A stretch of 64,000 bases of DNA. Origin: Rostratula benghalensis. Taxonomy: Eukaryota > Chordata > Aves > Charadriiformes > Rostratulidae. The stretch is taken from contig VXAI01000374.1 in assembly GCA_013399305.1 (NCBI GenBank), positions 124,001 to 188,000 of the forward strand, written 5' to 3'. The notes under the pieces are model-generated. The model was not told the DNA's origin and ran no database searches. It saw only the letters and a list, made by a program, of their open reading frames with translations. Each line of letters begins with the position of its first letter. The stretch's first letter is position 1. Positions 1 to 11,300 of the stretch are shown here, one piece after another. A program made the position numbers and the translations under genes.

Positions 1-1546
1 TTTCTTTTAAGAATAGAGAAAAAAACATGTTGAGGAATCTAGAGCACATCAAAGTTCCACTGAATAAGAGAAGTAGCAAGCTAAATTACATAGAATATGG
101 CACTATCCCAAACCACACTTCAATAAAGCAACCAAACATCTTGCAGGGAACTCTGTAGTTACAGCTAAATGAAAAGTACAGTATCCAGAAACATGAATGA
201 AGCCTCCTCACTAAGGTGTTTTACCTCTTCTCTAAGATGTCTAGTTGGGTTACACTGGCTAAATACCACATCCTTAAAATTTAACTTGTGCCCAGTGGAA
301 TTTCTCTCCGATGCAAGGGAAAATATCTTGCTGTTCTGAAAATTCTGCAAAGAAGATGGTGCCTCCTGATAGCGCCTTATGAAATTCTTAAAGTAACTGG
401 AGTTACTAATTTCTTTTGAGTGCAGGGAAAGTTAATTTCTTTCTAATGACGTGCAACTCAGTAACTCACACTGTATTGTAATTCCACCTTACAGTGTCAC
501 CATCAGTTGCTTTTTTCTTCCGTGCAAGGATCTGTATCTCACCTAAAAGCTGCTACCTTCTACCTCTGTGTTAAATATTTCCAACTTTATTCTAAGATAT
601 CCAAGAAGTCATGATGAATTTTTTTGAGAAATAAAAGGTTGTACTCCATAGTTAGTTTTAGCACATTCAGTGCACAGTACATTTTATACTATAATCCACA
701 CTTTAATGGGTAAGAAAGTTTAAAACCACAAGCCAACCCTCCTGTGTGTGAATCTCATCAATACTTTTCAGCAGTGTCGGAATAATTTGGTGTTTGTTGA
801 AGTTGCATGAAAAAAAAAAAACCAGAACCCAAAAAACCTGACCAGTGATCAGTGAAACCAGTGAAAATCATTATTCTGCACCCAGAGAATAGTAGTTACT
901 GCACATCCCCCATAGCTCTATTTCTTTTGAATAATACCTGCCTGGCAAAAGGTATTGTACACTGTGGTTAACCTAGAGCAAAACTCATGCAGATCACACT
1001 ACCCAGTACAAGCAAGTCAGCAATTGAGCTAGCTATTGCTTAATAATTTCTAAGGGCTACATGTGTGTCCTGACCTTAGTAAGTCCACTAATCTTCATTG
1101 CTCACTTTTTCCAGTAACCTGTTCTCATGGCTTACATAGGCATACAATGACTTTAAATATTCCTCTTTCCAGCTGGGCCCAGAGATTTTAAAATTATTGA
1201 AGGAATTGCCTAGCCATGGAATTGCCTGTGTCTCTCCTTTGGAAAGCAGTTAAAAAAGCAAGACTAAAGAACTGACAACTATCAGCTCCTACAAATCAAG
1301 CTATTGTCTGTACACCATATGCACACACACATGCACTTCTAGTGGAATTTTTATTTTTCAGTCTTACCTTTTCATTGCTGTTACAGTATGAAACCTTCTA
1401 TTTGTTTATGACTTTGAACACAGAACCTCCTAAAGTGAAAAACTACTTGCATTGCAGAATATATTTAAAGTGAGCAACAGGAAAAATAATTCATGCATTT
1501 AGCAAACAATACCCATGTCAGTTTTCTCTTACAGAAAAGAAGAAAG
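1..1546. other. No gene recognised; AT-rich single-copy-like DNA
   Basis: Reading both strands I see only short chance open frames and no CR1 or LTR signatures. There is a short CA run near 1320-1332 and a poly-A run near 810-822. It could be intron or intergenic sequence; nothing here distinguishes the two. Confidence 0.6.
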
Positions 1547-2062
1547 TGTCTGAACAAAGTCGGTCAGTTAAACAAAAAGGTTTATTGATTACAGAACCAC
1601 TTTTTTTTTTGTGATTGGATTTGGGGTTGGGAGAAAAAATCCTGAGTGAGTGAGGAGGGATAAAACCAATATATTAAAACAGAAATAGAAAAACAGAAAG
1701 GTAGGTGTATTACCAGAGCAATAAAGACATGGAACGATTAAGTGGGAGAAAAATTATAAGGGACCGCCAGCCTCTGTTAATGGGTCCAGACTTAGGGAAC
1801 AGCTCTGAAGAAAAGAACTAAAGGACAGCAGAGGATACAGTTCTGTATCCCCAGTTCCCTGTAGGAACTACATTTGATGTGTCCCACACTGGCTTCGACC
1901 GCCCCACAGTCTATAAAGAGCCTCCAAAGGGGTCTCTTCCATTGATACAAGGGAATGGATAATCTGTATAGTAGGTTACCTTCACTATCTCAAACCAGTT
2001 CCTTCAGTGTTTTTGAAAGTAAAGTCCAGTTCCTTTTTTGCCCCTTCACTTTCCATGTCACA
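1547..2062 (-). repeat. Possible old solo LTR (minus strand)
   Basis: Read on the minus strand, this about 516-bp interval has LTR-like architecture. It starts TGTGACATGG and has a TATA-like CTTTATAG in a locally CpG-containing stretch (near 1895-1920). It has a late AATAAA in the context AATCAATAAACC (near 1580) and ends TTCAGACA, so the ends are TG...CA. No convincing target-site duplication flanks it: GAAAG on the left, ACCAC on the right. I do not recognise the family, and no retroviral open frame lies next to it. The boundaries are inferred from the TG/CA ends. It could instead be ordinary DNA with a chance polyadenylation signal. Confidence 0.4.
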
Positions 2063-5000
2063 ACCACTTTTTGTAAAGTTGAAATGTGTCATCAAACATT
2101 GCCACTTCTAAGGAAAAAGGACTGCTCTGTTTAAGTTCCCAGCAGTGCATAGGTATAAGACATGAAGAAGGAATCAGCATTTTGTTGCCTGTCAACTCAA
2201 AATAAGTGTCAATAATAAGACTCACAATGTAAAATTTTCCAAAATATCTACGTGCTTGACCTACTTGTGGAAATCACTTAGGAGTCTAAATCCTAATTAA
2301 GTTTCTTATTTGACTTTAGAATGTTTTTAAAAATTGCTTTTTAATTTCAGGCAGTGTTTAAAACATGGGTCACAGGCTAGCATGGAATTAGGACTGGGAA
2401 TACAGTAAGATTATCTAGAGTGTCTGACACATTCCTGTCAGCCATTTACCTGCATCCTTTATTTACAAATCTTTTCCTCCAGACTCCTTACTAGCAGAAA
2501 TGGGTCTGAAAATTATGTCTCCTTGGAGACTCAACCTTGGAGTTGAATAGAGTTTATCTCTACAGCAAACTTTGGTTTGGTTTGATTTTTTGTGTGTGTG
2601 TGTATGTGTTGAAAGCAGAAGTTTAAGTTAAGCTGAATAGAATGTAGTCTGACATGCCAATATATGAAAGCTGGCTGCTAGTAAAACAATCCATCAGGTC
2701 CTTGCTTGTGTCTGTTTGCAAAGATTGCAGAGATAGTGATGAGTTTCCAAAGCACAGCATGTGGCTTTAAAGCCCACAATGTATACTCAGAGTGCTGCAG
2801 GCAGGCAGGTGTGTCAGTTATTTTCCTTGCCCAGCTTCTGAAACAAACTGTAATCCCTGTAATGCTCTGACATGGTACCTACACAGTTCTTCCTACAGAG
2901 AGGACAGCCAGGAAAATATATTATCTTCCTACACACCAATTTATTTATAGCATAATTGGCAGAGCACAGCTATTACAAAAAAAAAAAAAGTGTATGCAAA
3001 ATTAAGTTTATGCAAATCAGCTTCTCCCCCCAAACACAAAGATCCTTTGCAACCACAGAGGTATGTGCAGTACAATAGATTCAATCAGGTGGGATGATCT
3101 ACCTGAGTTCACAGGCAACAGGTCCCACCTGGGAACTGAGATGGTAATATGGAAGATAATCTGAATGGCACGTACTAAGCCAAGGCAGAGACCTGTGTTG
3201 TGAGAATAAAGAGGCTAGCTAAGTAGCCCATGCCTACCCCACCCACTGGGGAACTAAGAACCATTTAAAACCTGGCTTTCTCTAACGTACCCACTTCACA
3301 TCTCCCTAACGCTCGACCTAACAAGCTAAAAAAAGCCAAGCATTTCAAGCAGCTATCAATTCCTGCCGTAGTTTAAAAAACAGTTTACCTGGCAACAGGA
3401 GAGAAAGCTGGCCACACATGCATATGGAAAGAGGGGACAGCTAGCTGGAGACAGCTGTGGGCTTCCTGCTGCTTGCGAGATCAGGCAAGGTATGGAAGGG
3501 CAACAACTCCACCACTAAGAATTTTTTTCTCACTAGGCATACAACACGCTATCCATGGCCTTGTGATTCTCATGTACTTTATAAAAAGGATTTAGCTCAT
3601 TTTTAAGCCTTCATCTTCAGTATTGTTCCAAAGGCAAAGGGGTTGGTCACAATCATACAAGTTTAATTAACAGTGGAGAAAAAACACAATGTTATGCCAA
3701 GATTCTGCACAGTGTTCATAAGTGTACTCAGTTCTTGTGAATTTTCCTCCTCTTGCTAGAGCTGACAAACATATAACAATGCACCATAAAAATGAGCAAA
3801 TCTCCTTCCCTATCCAGTCTGGCATCTACATACAGCTACAAAGATAGATAGCAAGAAGGCTTAGACCCAGCTGGCAGAAATGTCAGGTCTTTCAGCTCTA
3901 TATCTTTATTATATCAATACAAACAGCATTAGCTCCTAGCTGTGCCAGTCCTTGGGAAATGCAAGTATTTGGATGGAGAAAGATTGGGTAAATCTAAGCC
4001 TGGAGAAATGATAATCGTGGCTGGAGAAATGACAAGGAAGCATGACAAAAAGAAGAGCCAGAAATAACTTTAAAAGGCTTGCTTTCACTATGTATTACTA
4101 ACGATCACATTTATCTCTCCTTTTACATGTGCCTGATCTCAAAAATCACTAGAAGCTGCTTTCTGAGCTCTTTATTGATGAGCCTTTCTCCTGTATACAA
4201 AGGACCAAAATATCACAACCACCCTCATATACAGGTGGGCAAGAAAAGCTCCCCACTTATTATCTAAGATTAGGTTAAAACCAAAGACTTATGTCGTGCT
4301 TCTTTGTTCATATCTGCTGGAATCAATGCCCTCCTACAGTAAAATGTCCTCAGACGAAGGTTAGAGGGAATCATTTGGGAAGGAATATTTGTATTTGTAC
4401 CTGTTTTGCATCCATCCTCAAAATAGAAATGCTGCATATTCTTATACCCTGGATAGAGCTATAAACAAAAGATAATGATGATTTCATAAGCTAATTGGTT
4501 CTTCAATATGGGGTTTCTACCAGTTCCAAACCCCAACATCTTCTGTGTAAAGCTATGCAGTTGCATTCACACTTTGCCACCTTAGCAGAGAATGCGGAGA
4601 GCCTGGAAAACCTGATTTTAGGGATGATTTTTGCCTCCTTCAGCATAAGCCAATCAATCTCAACTCCCCACATTCCAAGGACCACAGATACAGGAAGTCT
4701 GATCACTTACCAGGCTAGTGGGAGCCCTAGCAAACCCCAGAAGCCCCCTCCTATGTTCTGCCTGGCATAGGGAACTCTGGTACTCGAGAAGCTCCTGTGT
4801 TTGACTTCCACAGAGCTACTGAGTCTGGAGGTTTCAGCCAGATTGCAAGAAACAAATTGATAGTTGTTGGAAAGTTGTTTGGTTTGTTTTGTTTTTATAA
4901 AATTGCTGTGAGGTTTTGGGGAGGGATTCTCCAAATCAGCTCTGGATCTCATTTCAGAGAGTGCGTTGCTGTGACCAAGCAGTTTACCTTCAGTTTACTT

Positions 5001-8000
5001 CTAGTGGCTGTGAAGAGGAGCACAAAAGGCCCAGGAAGACTGGTACTGCTTGGACTCAGTTCAAAGACTGCAGTAGTCTAGAGATTCAACTTTCTCCTAC
5101 ATACAGTCTTTCAAGATTGAAGAAAGGCACATTCTTCAAATGGATTATGGGAAGTTGCTCATCTGCTGCTAAAGCTATTCCATAAACTAGCAGCAAGCAT
5201 CACTTCTCAGAGAAGCTGAGTACTAGAGCAGTAGAAAACTGCGCTTGGAGACCAGCTGGGTGTTGGCCCAAATTCCTCTTGTTGATGACTGAGAGCATGA
5301 ATACTCTGACATTTCCCTTCAATATTAAGTTAAAAAAAATGAGAACCTAGATTCCTTAATAAATCATACTCTGTTCCTTCAACTAAAATGGGAGTAAAAG
5401 ACAGACAATAAAGCATTGCTGTACTTTCCCATATAATCGCAAAGCAAATAAATGAACAAAATTAGTCTCTGGAAAGTCATATTGATCTATAAAGTTGCCT
5501 AAAGAGCTCCAAGGCATTTTTATCAACACAATCTTATCAACAGAATTTCTTTATTGACTACAAACTCTGTACACAGATAAAAGTCTCATCTGCCAAAAAA
5601 CAGGCAACAGTTGTCATTCACATTACACTCTGGGACTGGTGTCCGTGTTTTCATTGCTTGCAAAATAGGATGGTCCCTTTGGCCTAGGGTAACCATTTGA
5701 CAAACGAGTTGTCACCAGCAATGCCCCCATCTGTATTGTTCAGTATGATGAAATGCTACCTCTCAGGCATTCCTGAAATACAGCAGCACCCAGGAAGAAC
5801 TCTGCAGTGTTAGATCCTAGCTGGGGTTCACTCAAACTGATTCTCAGTCTGAGAACTTTTCTGAATTTTCGGGATTTTCTGTAGGACACTCCACTGAGAA
5901 TCCAGAACAGTATCTCCTAGATAAACAGCCTATTTTACTCAAACTGGTGTTAGTCACTGGGCCCCTGTGCACGTTGGCTGACAGCTGTATTGTAATATAG
6001 GTAAGTTTCACTTAACATTAACCTTTCCTTCAGCAGGTTTTTGCTAGCTCAACATGACAGTCAAAATTAAGGACATAGCAAAACACCCTCAGAGGCATCC
6101 AAAATAAGTGTTTCTAGAGAAATGCGATGAAGCAGAACCAAAAGAGAAACACTCAAAACCTCACACTGTTTGCAAAAAGGACTAGCCCTTCATTGTCTAC
6201 AGAATAAATATGTACCAACCTACTGATCAGTAAATATACAGAAGCTTTTCTTAAAAAGAAAAGAAATAATCCTTTGTACTTACATGCCTTTAGTTGATCC
6301 TTACCCCTAGGGTATTAAACACATGTCTCTCAGTTACAACTGTGTGGTCTCACAATGAATTTAAAAATAAATTCACAATTCAATGTTCCAGGCCAACAAT
6401 AAATGCAATCATTTAAAACTGGAATTATACACAAAAAGCCAATTGTTAATAGACCAGCCAGTTACTTGAAGAGGTGATTAAATAGGTCAACAAGTATTCT
6501 TGTCTAATCTTCTTGTATTTTCAATTTACATGAAAAACGCAGCCTTCCCTTCACATCTATATTTGTAAATGCCTTTCCTCACATTATTTGGAAGTTAAAG
6601 GAGCTTACATACTTAATATCCTTCAAAATGAGGTCTTTCTACAACGCATGTGCATACAAATGTATATATTTTGGCACTTAAATGGCAGCTTTTGAATTAG
6701 CAACTTTCTCCTTTTTGTAAAGTGCAATGCTTACAGGACACATCCATCCCTACTAAATCCACATTTAACCTCCTAACACATGAATTTTCAGGCTGAAGTG
6801 TAAGACTTAAACATAAATGGTCTGAGAGGCTTCCAACATCCTTGTCTTCATCTCTAGACAAGAGGAGGTCTCGGCCGTCTTAGGACACTTGAGACCTACT
6901 TTGGGAAGGATTAGAAGACCCCTCTCCCAAGCTTTTGAGATATAACTGTTTTCAGACTTCATTCAGTTACTTCAAAATCCAAACCTTACTTCAACTCTGC
7001 TGTGTTTGAAGATATCTACACTTTATAACACTGACCTTTCATTCCCTCCTTTTCTTGTTAAGTATTAAATGCTTTGCAGTCAGATTTAAATTTACTTCCA
7101 ACATCATCTAGACTAAAAAAATTAGCTGCCATTGCCTTAACTTGATATTCAAGCACAAAACTATTTTAATAAATGTCAATGAACAAATTAAATATTTGAA
7201 TTTTGATGTTAGTCTCCAGAAGCAGAAGAAAGTTAATGCTCATCTAAGGAAAACCATTATTAACGTCAGGGTCAGAACCAGCCAACAAAACCTGCTGACT
7301 GTTCAGAACTGACACGCAACTAGAGACTTTTGGAAGCGTTAGTCATAAGATCTGTTTGCATATAAACATGTGACAAAACTGACAAGCCAATCTTGTAGAA
7401 TTTAAATATTTGCAGATTACTGCAATGTGATTATCACTTAATTGGTGACATGGATGGTGTTGCTATGACAGCTGGACTGATCTTCATACACGGCAGGAGG
7501 CATTTGCCCTACTATGCAGGTCAAAGTATGTGTCAGGTTGCTTTGTAGTAGTCAAGTTTTATACTTCATTTCACTGTTGCCAAATTCTGCTCAAGACATT
7601 GAAGAAAACAAGGTTTGACCTTAGCCTGCCTTTGCTCCCCTTATGGTTTATAGTAGCTTGAATGCTTCTCCAGCATATGCCAGGTGGCAACATGTCCTAT
7701 CCACTAGCTATATTTGGCAGGTTTGCTCATGATATTCTTGTCTTACCTGACATCTGGCATTGCAGTTACAGACTAGCTGTGTATAGAAACAGTGCCTGTC
7801 CTGGGGTTTCAGGTAGCCTACAGCCTGTTCAGAAGAGGAGCAGATTGCTGACACAGTAGAACACGGGCACCAGGAGCAGCTCCACTGGCTCACATTACCC
7901 ACTCTTCTTACCCCCTACAATATGACACAGACCTGGCAGGAGAGACTAAAATGTCCACAATCCACCCAACACAGCAGGGAGAAAGGATTCACCACCTGAA

Positions 8001-10860
8001 AAGAAATGAAAGAAAAATCCTCCCAGCAAAAGTGCTGGTTTGAATTCAACCCTGGTTATTAAAATGATCACTCTGAATCTCAGTCACTGTAATCCACCAT
8101 TCAAACAGAGCACACTTTATATAGAGGAGAAGGGAATGCTATGGTATAGCAAACATTTGCTTTCCATCCTCAGATAATCCTACCAATGTGTCACTGAATT
8201 CAGTGCACCAGAAAATTCCAGATTTCCCATTAGAGCTAATATTGTGGGCTCCGGGGTCAACCTGTGCTCTCTATTAAGAGACTGTAAATTCAAAGACTTC
8301 AGTGAAGTCATTTCAGATTTATGAAGGTGCATTTGGCCTTATGACTCCCTGAGCTTAATGCCAATTGAGATAAAGAAAGAGAGAGAGAGAGAAGCTATGT
8401 TATGATCATTTCAACACCAATTTATTTGAAAAGAAGCTCTGAAAAAAACCCAAGTCTTCAGAGAAAACTACTATTAAGACAGCATTAAAGGAGCTGAAAA
8501 AGACAATAAAGAATTGAAGAATGCTCAATGAAGAGACATTCTGATACAGGCTATGGTTTCCAACTGGTAGGGAAAGCCTTCTGAAAAACTGGGGAATGGC
8601 AGAGCCAGAAAATACAGGCAGTTTTATCTTTTCACTGTGGAAAAGTTGTATTGGAGGTGCAAAGTAAAACCAATAGTGCCCCCTAACCTCCCAGAGTGAG
8701 AGCTGCCCCAGTGCTTCAACCTCAGAAACAAGAGGAAACAAACTAAGGTAAAGAGAGCAGAAAACCCCAAAATAAAACAGAATGGAGATAACATAAGCAG
8801 GCTCTCATGTCATATGTCTGAACCGCCTCAAATCTATTCCATCCGAGCAGCCCTAACAAGAGACCCTAACATACTTCCTCCAGGGACAGAACACATGAAA
8901 AATACATGGGACAATCATGTGGGAAGCATTAGGTTGATTTCAGTGTGGTCTCTAAGTGAAGTTTTTTACAAACTCCTGATGTTACACTATATGACTGCTA
9001 GAGATATTACATTCATTCATTATTTCCCATGCCAGAAATTCGGAGCTGCCAGCATGAGATGCCAAGAACCGTGTGTCCAGAATGGGGAACTACTGATTTC
9101 CCACAGAGTGCAGGAGCCCCCAGGGTATCCTCACCCTTGCAGGAGTTTCCTGACCAACCACTATGGACCATCTAGCTATAGCAATAAGCAAGGCAGTAGT
9201 GCTCATTTGGAAGGCTGGCTATCCAGCCTGAGAGTAGTAAAAATAACAAAGCTGCCTATATTGTTCTGTTTAGCAGCCAGACCAGTCCAAACCACAACAG
9301 ACTTTGTCCTTAATTGTCTGCGTTGAGCTTGCTCCCAGCACAAAACTGTAAGAGATTAGAAGGCCACATGGAAGTATGTAGTCACAGGGAACACTACTGT
9401 GTTAAAAAGAGAACATCTCAAAGTTTTCTGATTTTGACTAACCAAAACATATTGTAAAGCTAATTCCCACTTACTTAATTTATTTAGCATTTAATGCATT
9501 TACGACTCCTTGAAACTCATCCGTCTTCTGTAATGAACTCAGCTATATAATAATAGGCCAAACATGTCAGCTGCTGGGAAATCTCACAACACCCTATTTT
9601 TACTTGTTTTAGTAGTCTTACTAATTTAAAGCACCATCATTCATAATGGTACATTGTTCAAATTTTAGCAAGAACAATGCCCTCAGAGGCCAGCGTTGGG
9701 TAAGATTCCTGTCATACCCAACTCAGTTTAATTGAACAGCAATAATGATCACTTCCAGAACCAAGGATATGACAAGCAGGTATTTGAAATGGAGCTCAGG
9801 GTCCTGACTGCTTGCACATTACCAAACAACTATGAACTATCTACAGTGAGTTTATTTTCTGAATTCATGATAGTAGGTTTGCATCTGAATATTTTTTTGC
9901 CAGGGGAAAGCATCCTGGGGAAGCATGCTTAATACAACCGAGTTTGTTGATTTGTGATTTGTTATTCTCCTCCTTTGTGTTCGAAACTTCTCTGACTGAT
10001 GACTTCCCTGTGGGCAATGCCCATGGAGTACATAAAGCTCTGATTCAAGGTACTTGGTAAATGTTAGTATGATCCCAGGATATTTGGTTGAAACGCCTGT
10101 CACATGAAAATAATTTGCATCTTTTTCTGATGCCAGAAAAAGATTTGCTAATGTGGAAGCTGAAGTGGAGCCAATCTAGATACATCCACCTCAGTTTAAG
10201 AACAGAAAGAGTAAGGTTAAAATGACAGCTGTTCATTTTGACTGAGAAAAACAAAAAACTTCAGACCAACGTTCTCCTGAGACCTTTTTAGCACTTTGTA
10301 TGTTTTGGGTGCATCCAGAAACAGACCCATTCAATAGGATGTAACACTCTTTAGTGGGGTATTCACACACATGAAGATCAGTTGCAGTATGGGTATCAAT
10401 CCTTTCTGACTTCACCAGCCTGTGAAATAATCCAAAACAATCCAGGGGAATGGTGGAAATTTACTACTTTGGCATATCAGGGCAAGGAGAAAAATTTGAA
10501 GAAATATTTTTAATGAATGAATCCTATTGTGGCAGTGCTATGGATGACAGGCCAGATTTTAAACATCAGGCACTGATAAGCCTAATTCACATTGCTTTCA
10601 GCCTTCTGACTCTCTCAGTCTCAGCCTTCTGATAGTCTCAATAAGATACAGCAGAAAAAGCTGGACCACTTATTTTCAGTTCTGTGTCAGGGAGGCAAAT
10701 GCAAAGACTCTGGGGCCAGATACAGGGTATTCAGGAACTGAGCTGACAGTACTTTTGAACTAAAGGATTTGCCAAGTTCCCAAAGACATTATATAGTCAT
10801 CAAGTACCACATCTTCTCAAACTCAAACCAGTGCTTCTTCCAAGATTCCAGATTAAATCT
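2063..10860. other. No gene recognised; long repeat-poor stretch
   Basis: No CR1 ends, LTR ends or recognisable exons were seen. Minor items are a TG-rich run near 2590-2612, a poly-A run near 2979-2990, and an imperfect about 20-bp tandem duplication near 4000-4040 (units beginning CTGGAGAAATGA). There is also a 23-bp imperfect tandem pair at 10598-10643. A 170-codon open frame (8814-9326, plus) has no recognisable domain and is about what chance gives in a window this size. The stretch around 7340-7460 is AT-rich and looks like a possible conserved noncoding element, but this cannot be judged without alignment. Confidence 0.55.
8379..8393. repeat. GA microsatellite
   Basis: A short uninterrupted GA dinucleotide run (about 7 units) sits inside otherwise unremarkable sequence. 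Confidence 0.9.
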
Positions 10861-10911
10861 TTGTAAATTGAATCACTAACCCAAATTGTAAATTGGATCT
10901 CTGATCCAATT
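10861..10911. repeat. Two-copy 25-bp tandem repeat with perfect hairpin
   Basis: Two adjacent 25-bp units both begin TTGTAAATTG (10861-10885 and 10886-10910) and are similar along their length. The second unit contains a perfect inverted repeat: AATTGGATC (10891-10899), a TCT loop, then GATCCAATT (10903-10911). This is a 9-bp stem with a 3-nt loop. It lies about 30 bp from the edge of the CR1 fragment that follows. Confidence 0.75.
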
Positions 10912-10939
10912 GTCCTTCACTAGGAGAAAACCTTCCATA

Positions 10940-11300
10940 CTCCAGGCTCTCTTTTAACTTCAGGGTCTGTGGTTCCTGAGGCTGGCCTTAGGATTAAAGA
11001 CTGAAGCAAAGAAGGCATTCAGCAGCTTCTCTGCATCCTCCATCACCAGAGAACCCATCTCATTTAGCAGTGGACCCACATTTTCCCCAGTCTTCCTTTT
11101 ACTGATGTACTTGAAGAAGCCCTTCTTGTCCTTGACATCCTTTACCAGGTTTAATTCCAAGTGGGCCTGAGCCTTCCTCATTGCATCCCTCCATACTCTG
11201 AAAGCACTCCTATACTTCTCCCAAGTGTCCACTCCTTTTCTCCACATCCTGTAAACTTCCTTCTTCTGAGTTTTTCCAGATGTTTATTGTCAAGTCCTTT
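10940..11300 (-). mobile_element. CR1 LINE internal fragment (ORF2 linker region)
   Basis: The minus strand encodes about 95 codons (11247 to 10960) with the stretch that lies between the endonuclease and reverse transcriptase in CR1 ORF2. Recognisable pieces are a WRKG..TWEKYRSA segment, KAQAHLELNL, a KKGFFKYISKRKT stretch and VGPLLNEMG followed by LNAFFASVF. The same region of the CR1 at 46.2-48.9 kb reads alike ([11 protein letters not shown] there, for example). Similarity continues upstream to about 11300 in a shifted frame, implying a 1-nt indel. Both the 5' part with the endonuclease and the 3' part with reverse-transcriptase motifs and tail are missing, so this is a dead internal relic. 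CR1 elements copy themselves by reverse transcription at the target site. Edges are approximate. Confidence 0.88.

Noticed and set aside
8814..9326. 170-codon plus-strand open frame as a host gene
   Set aside because: No recognisable domain, signal or splice context. By a rough stop-codon estimate one or two frames of this length are expected by chance in 64 kb over six frames.
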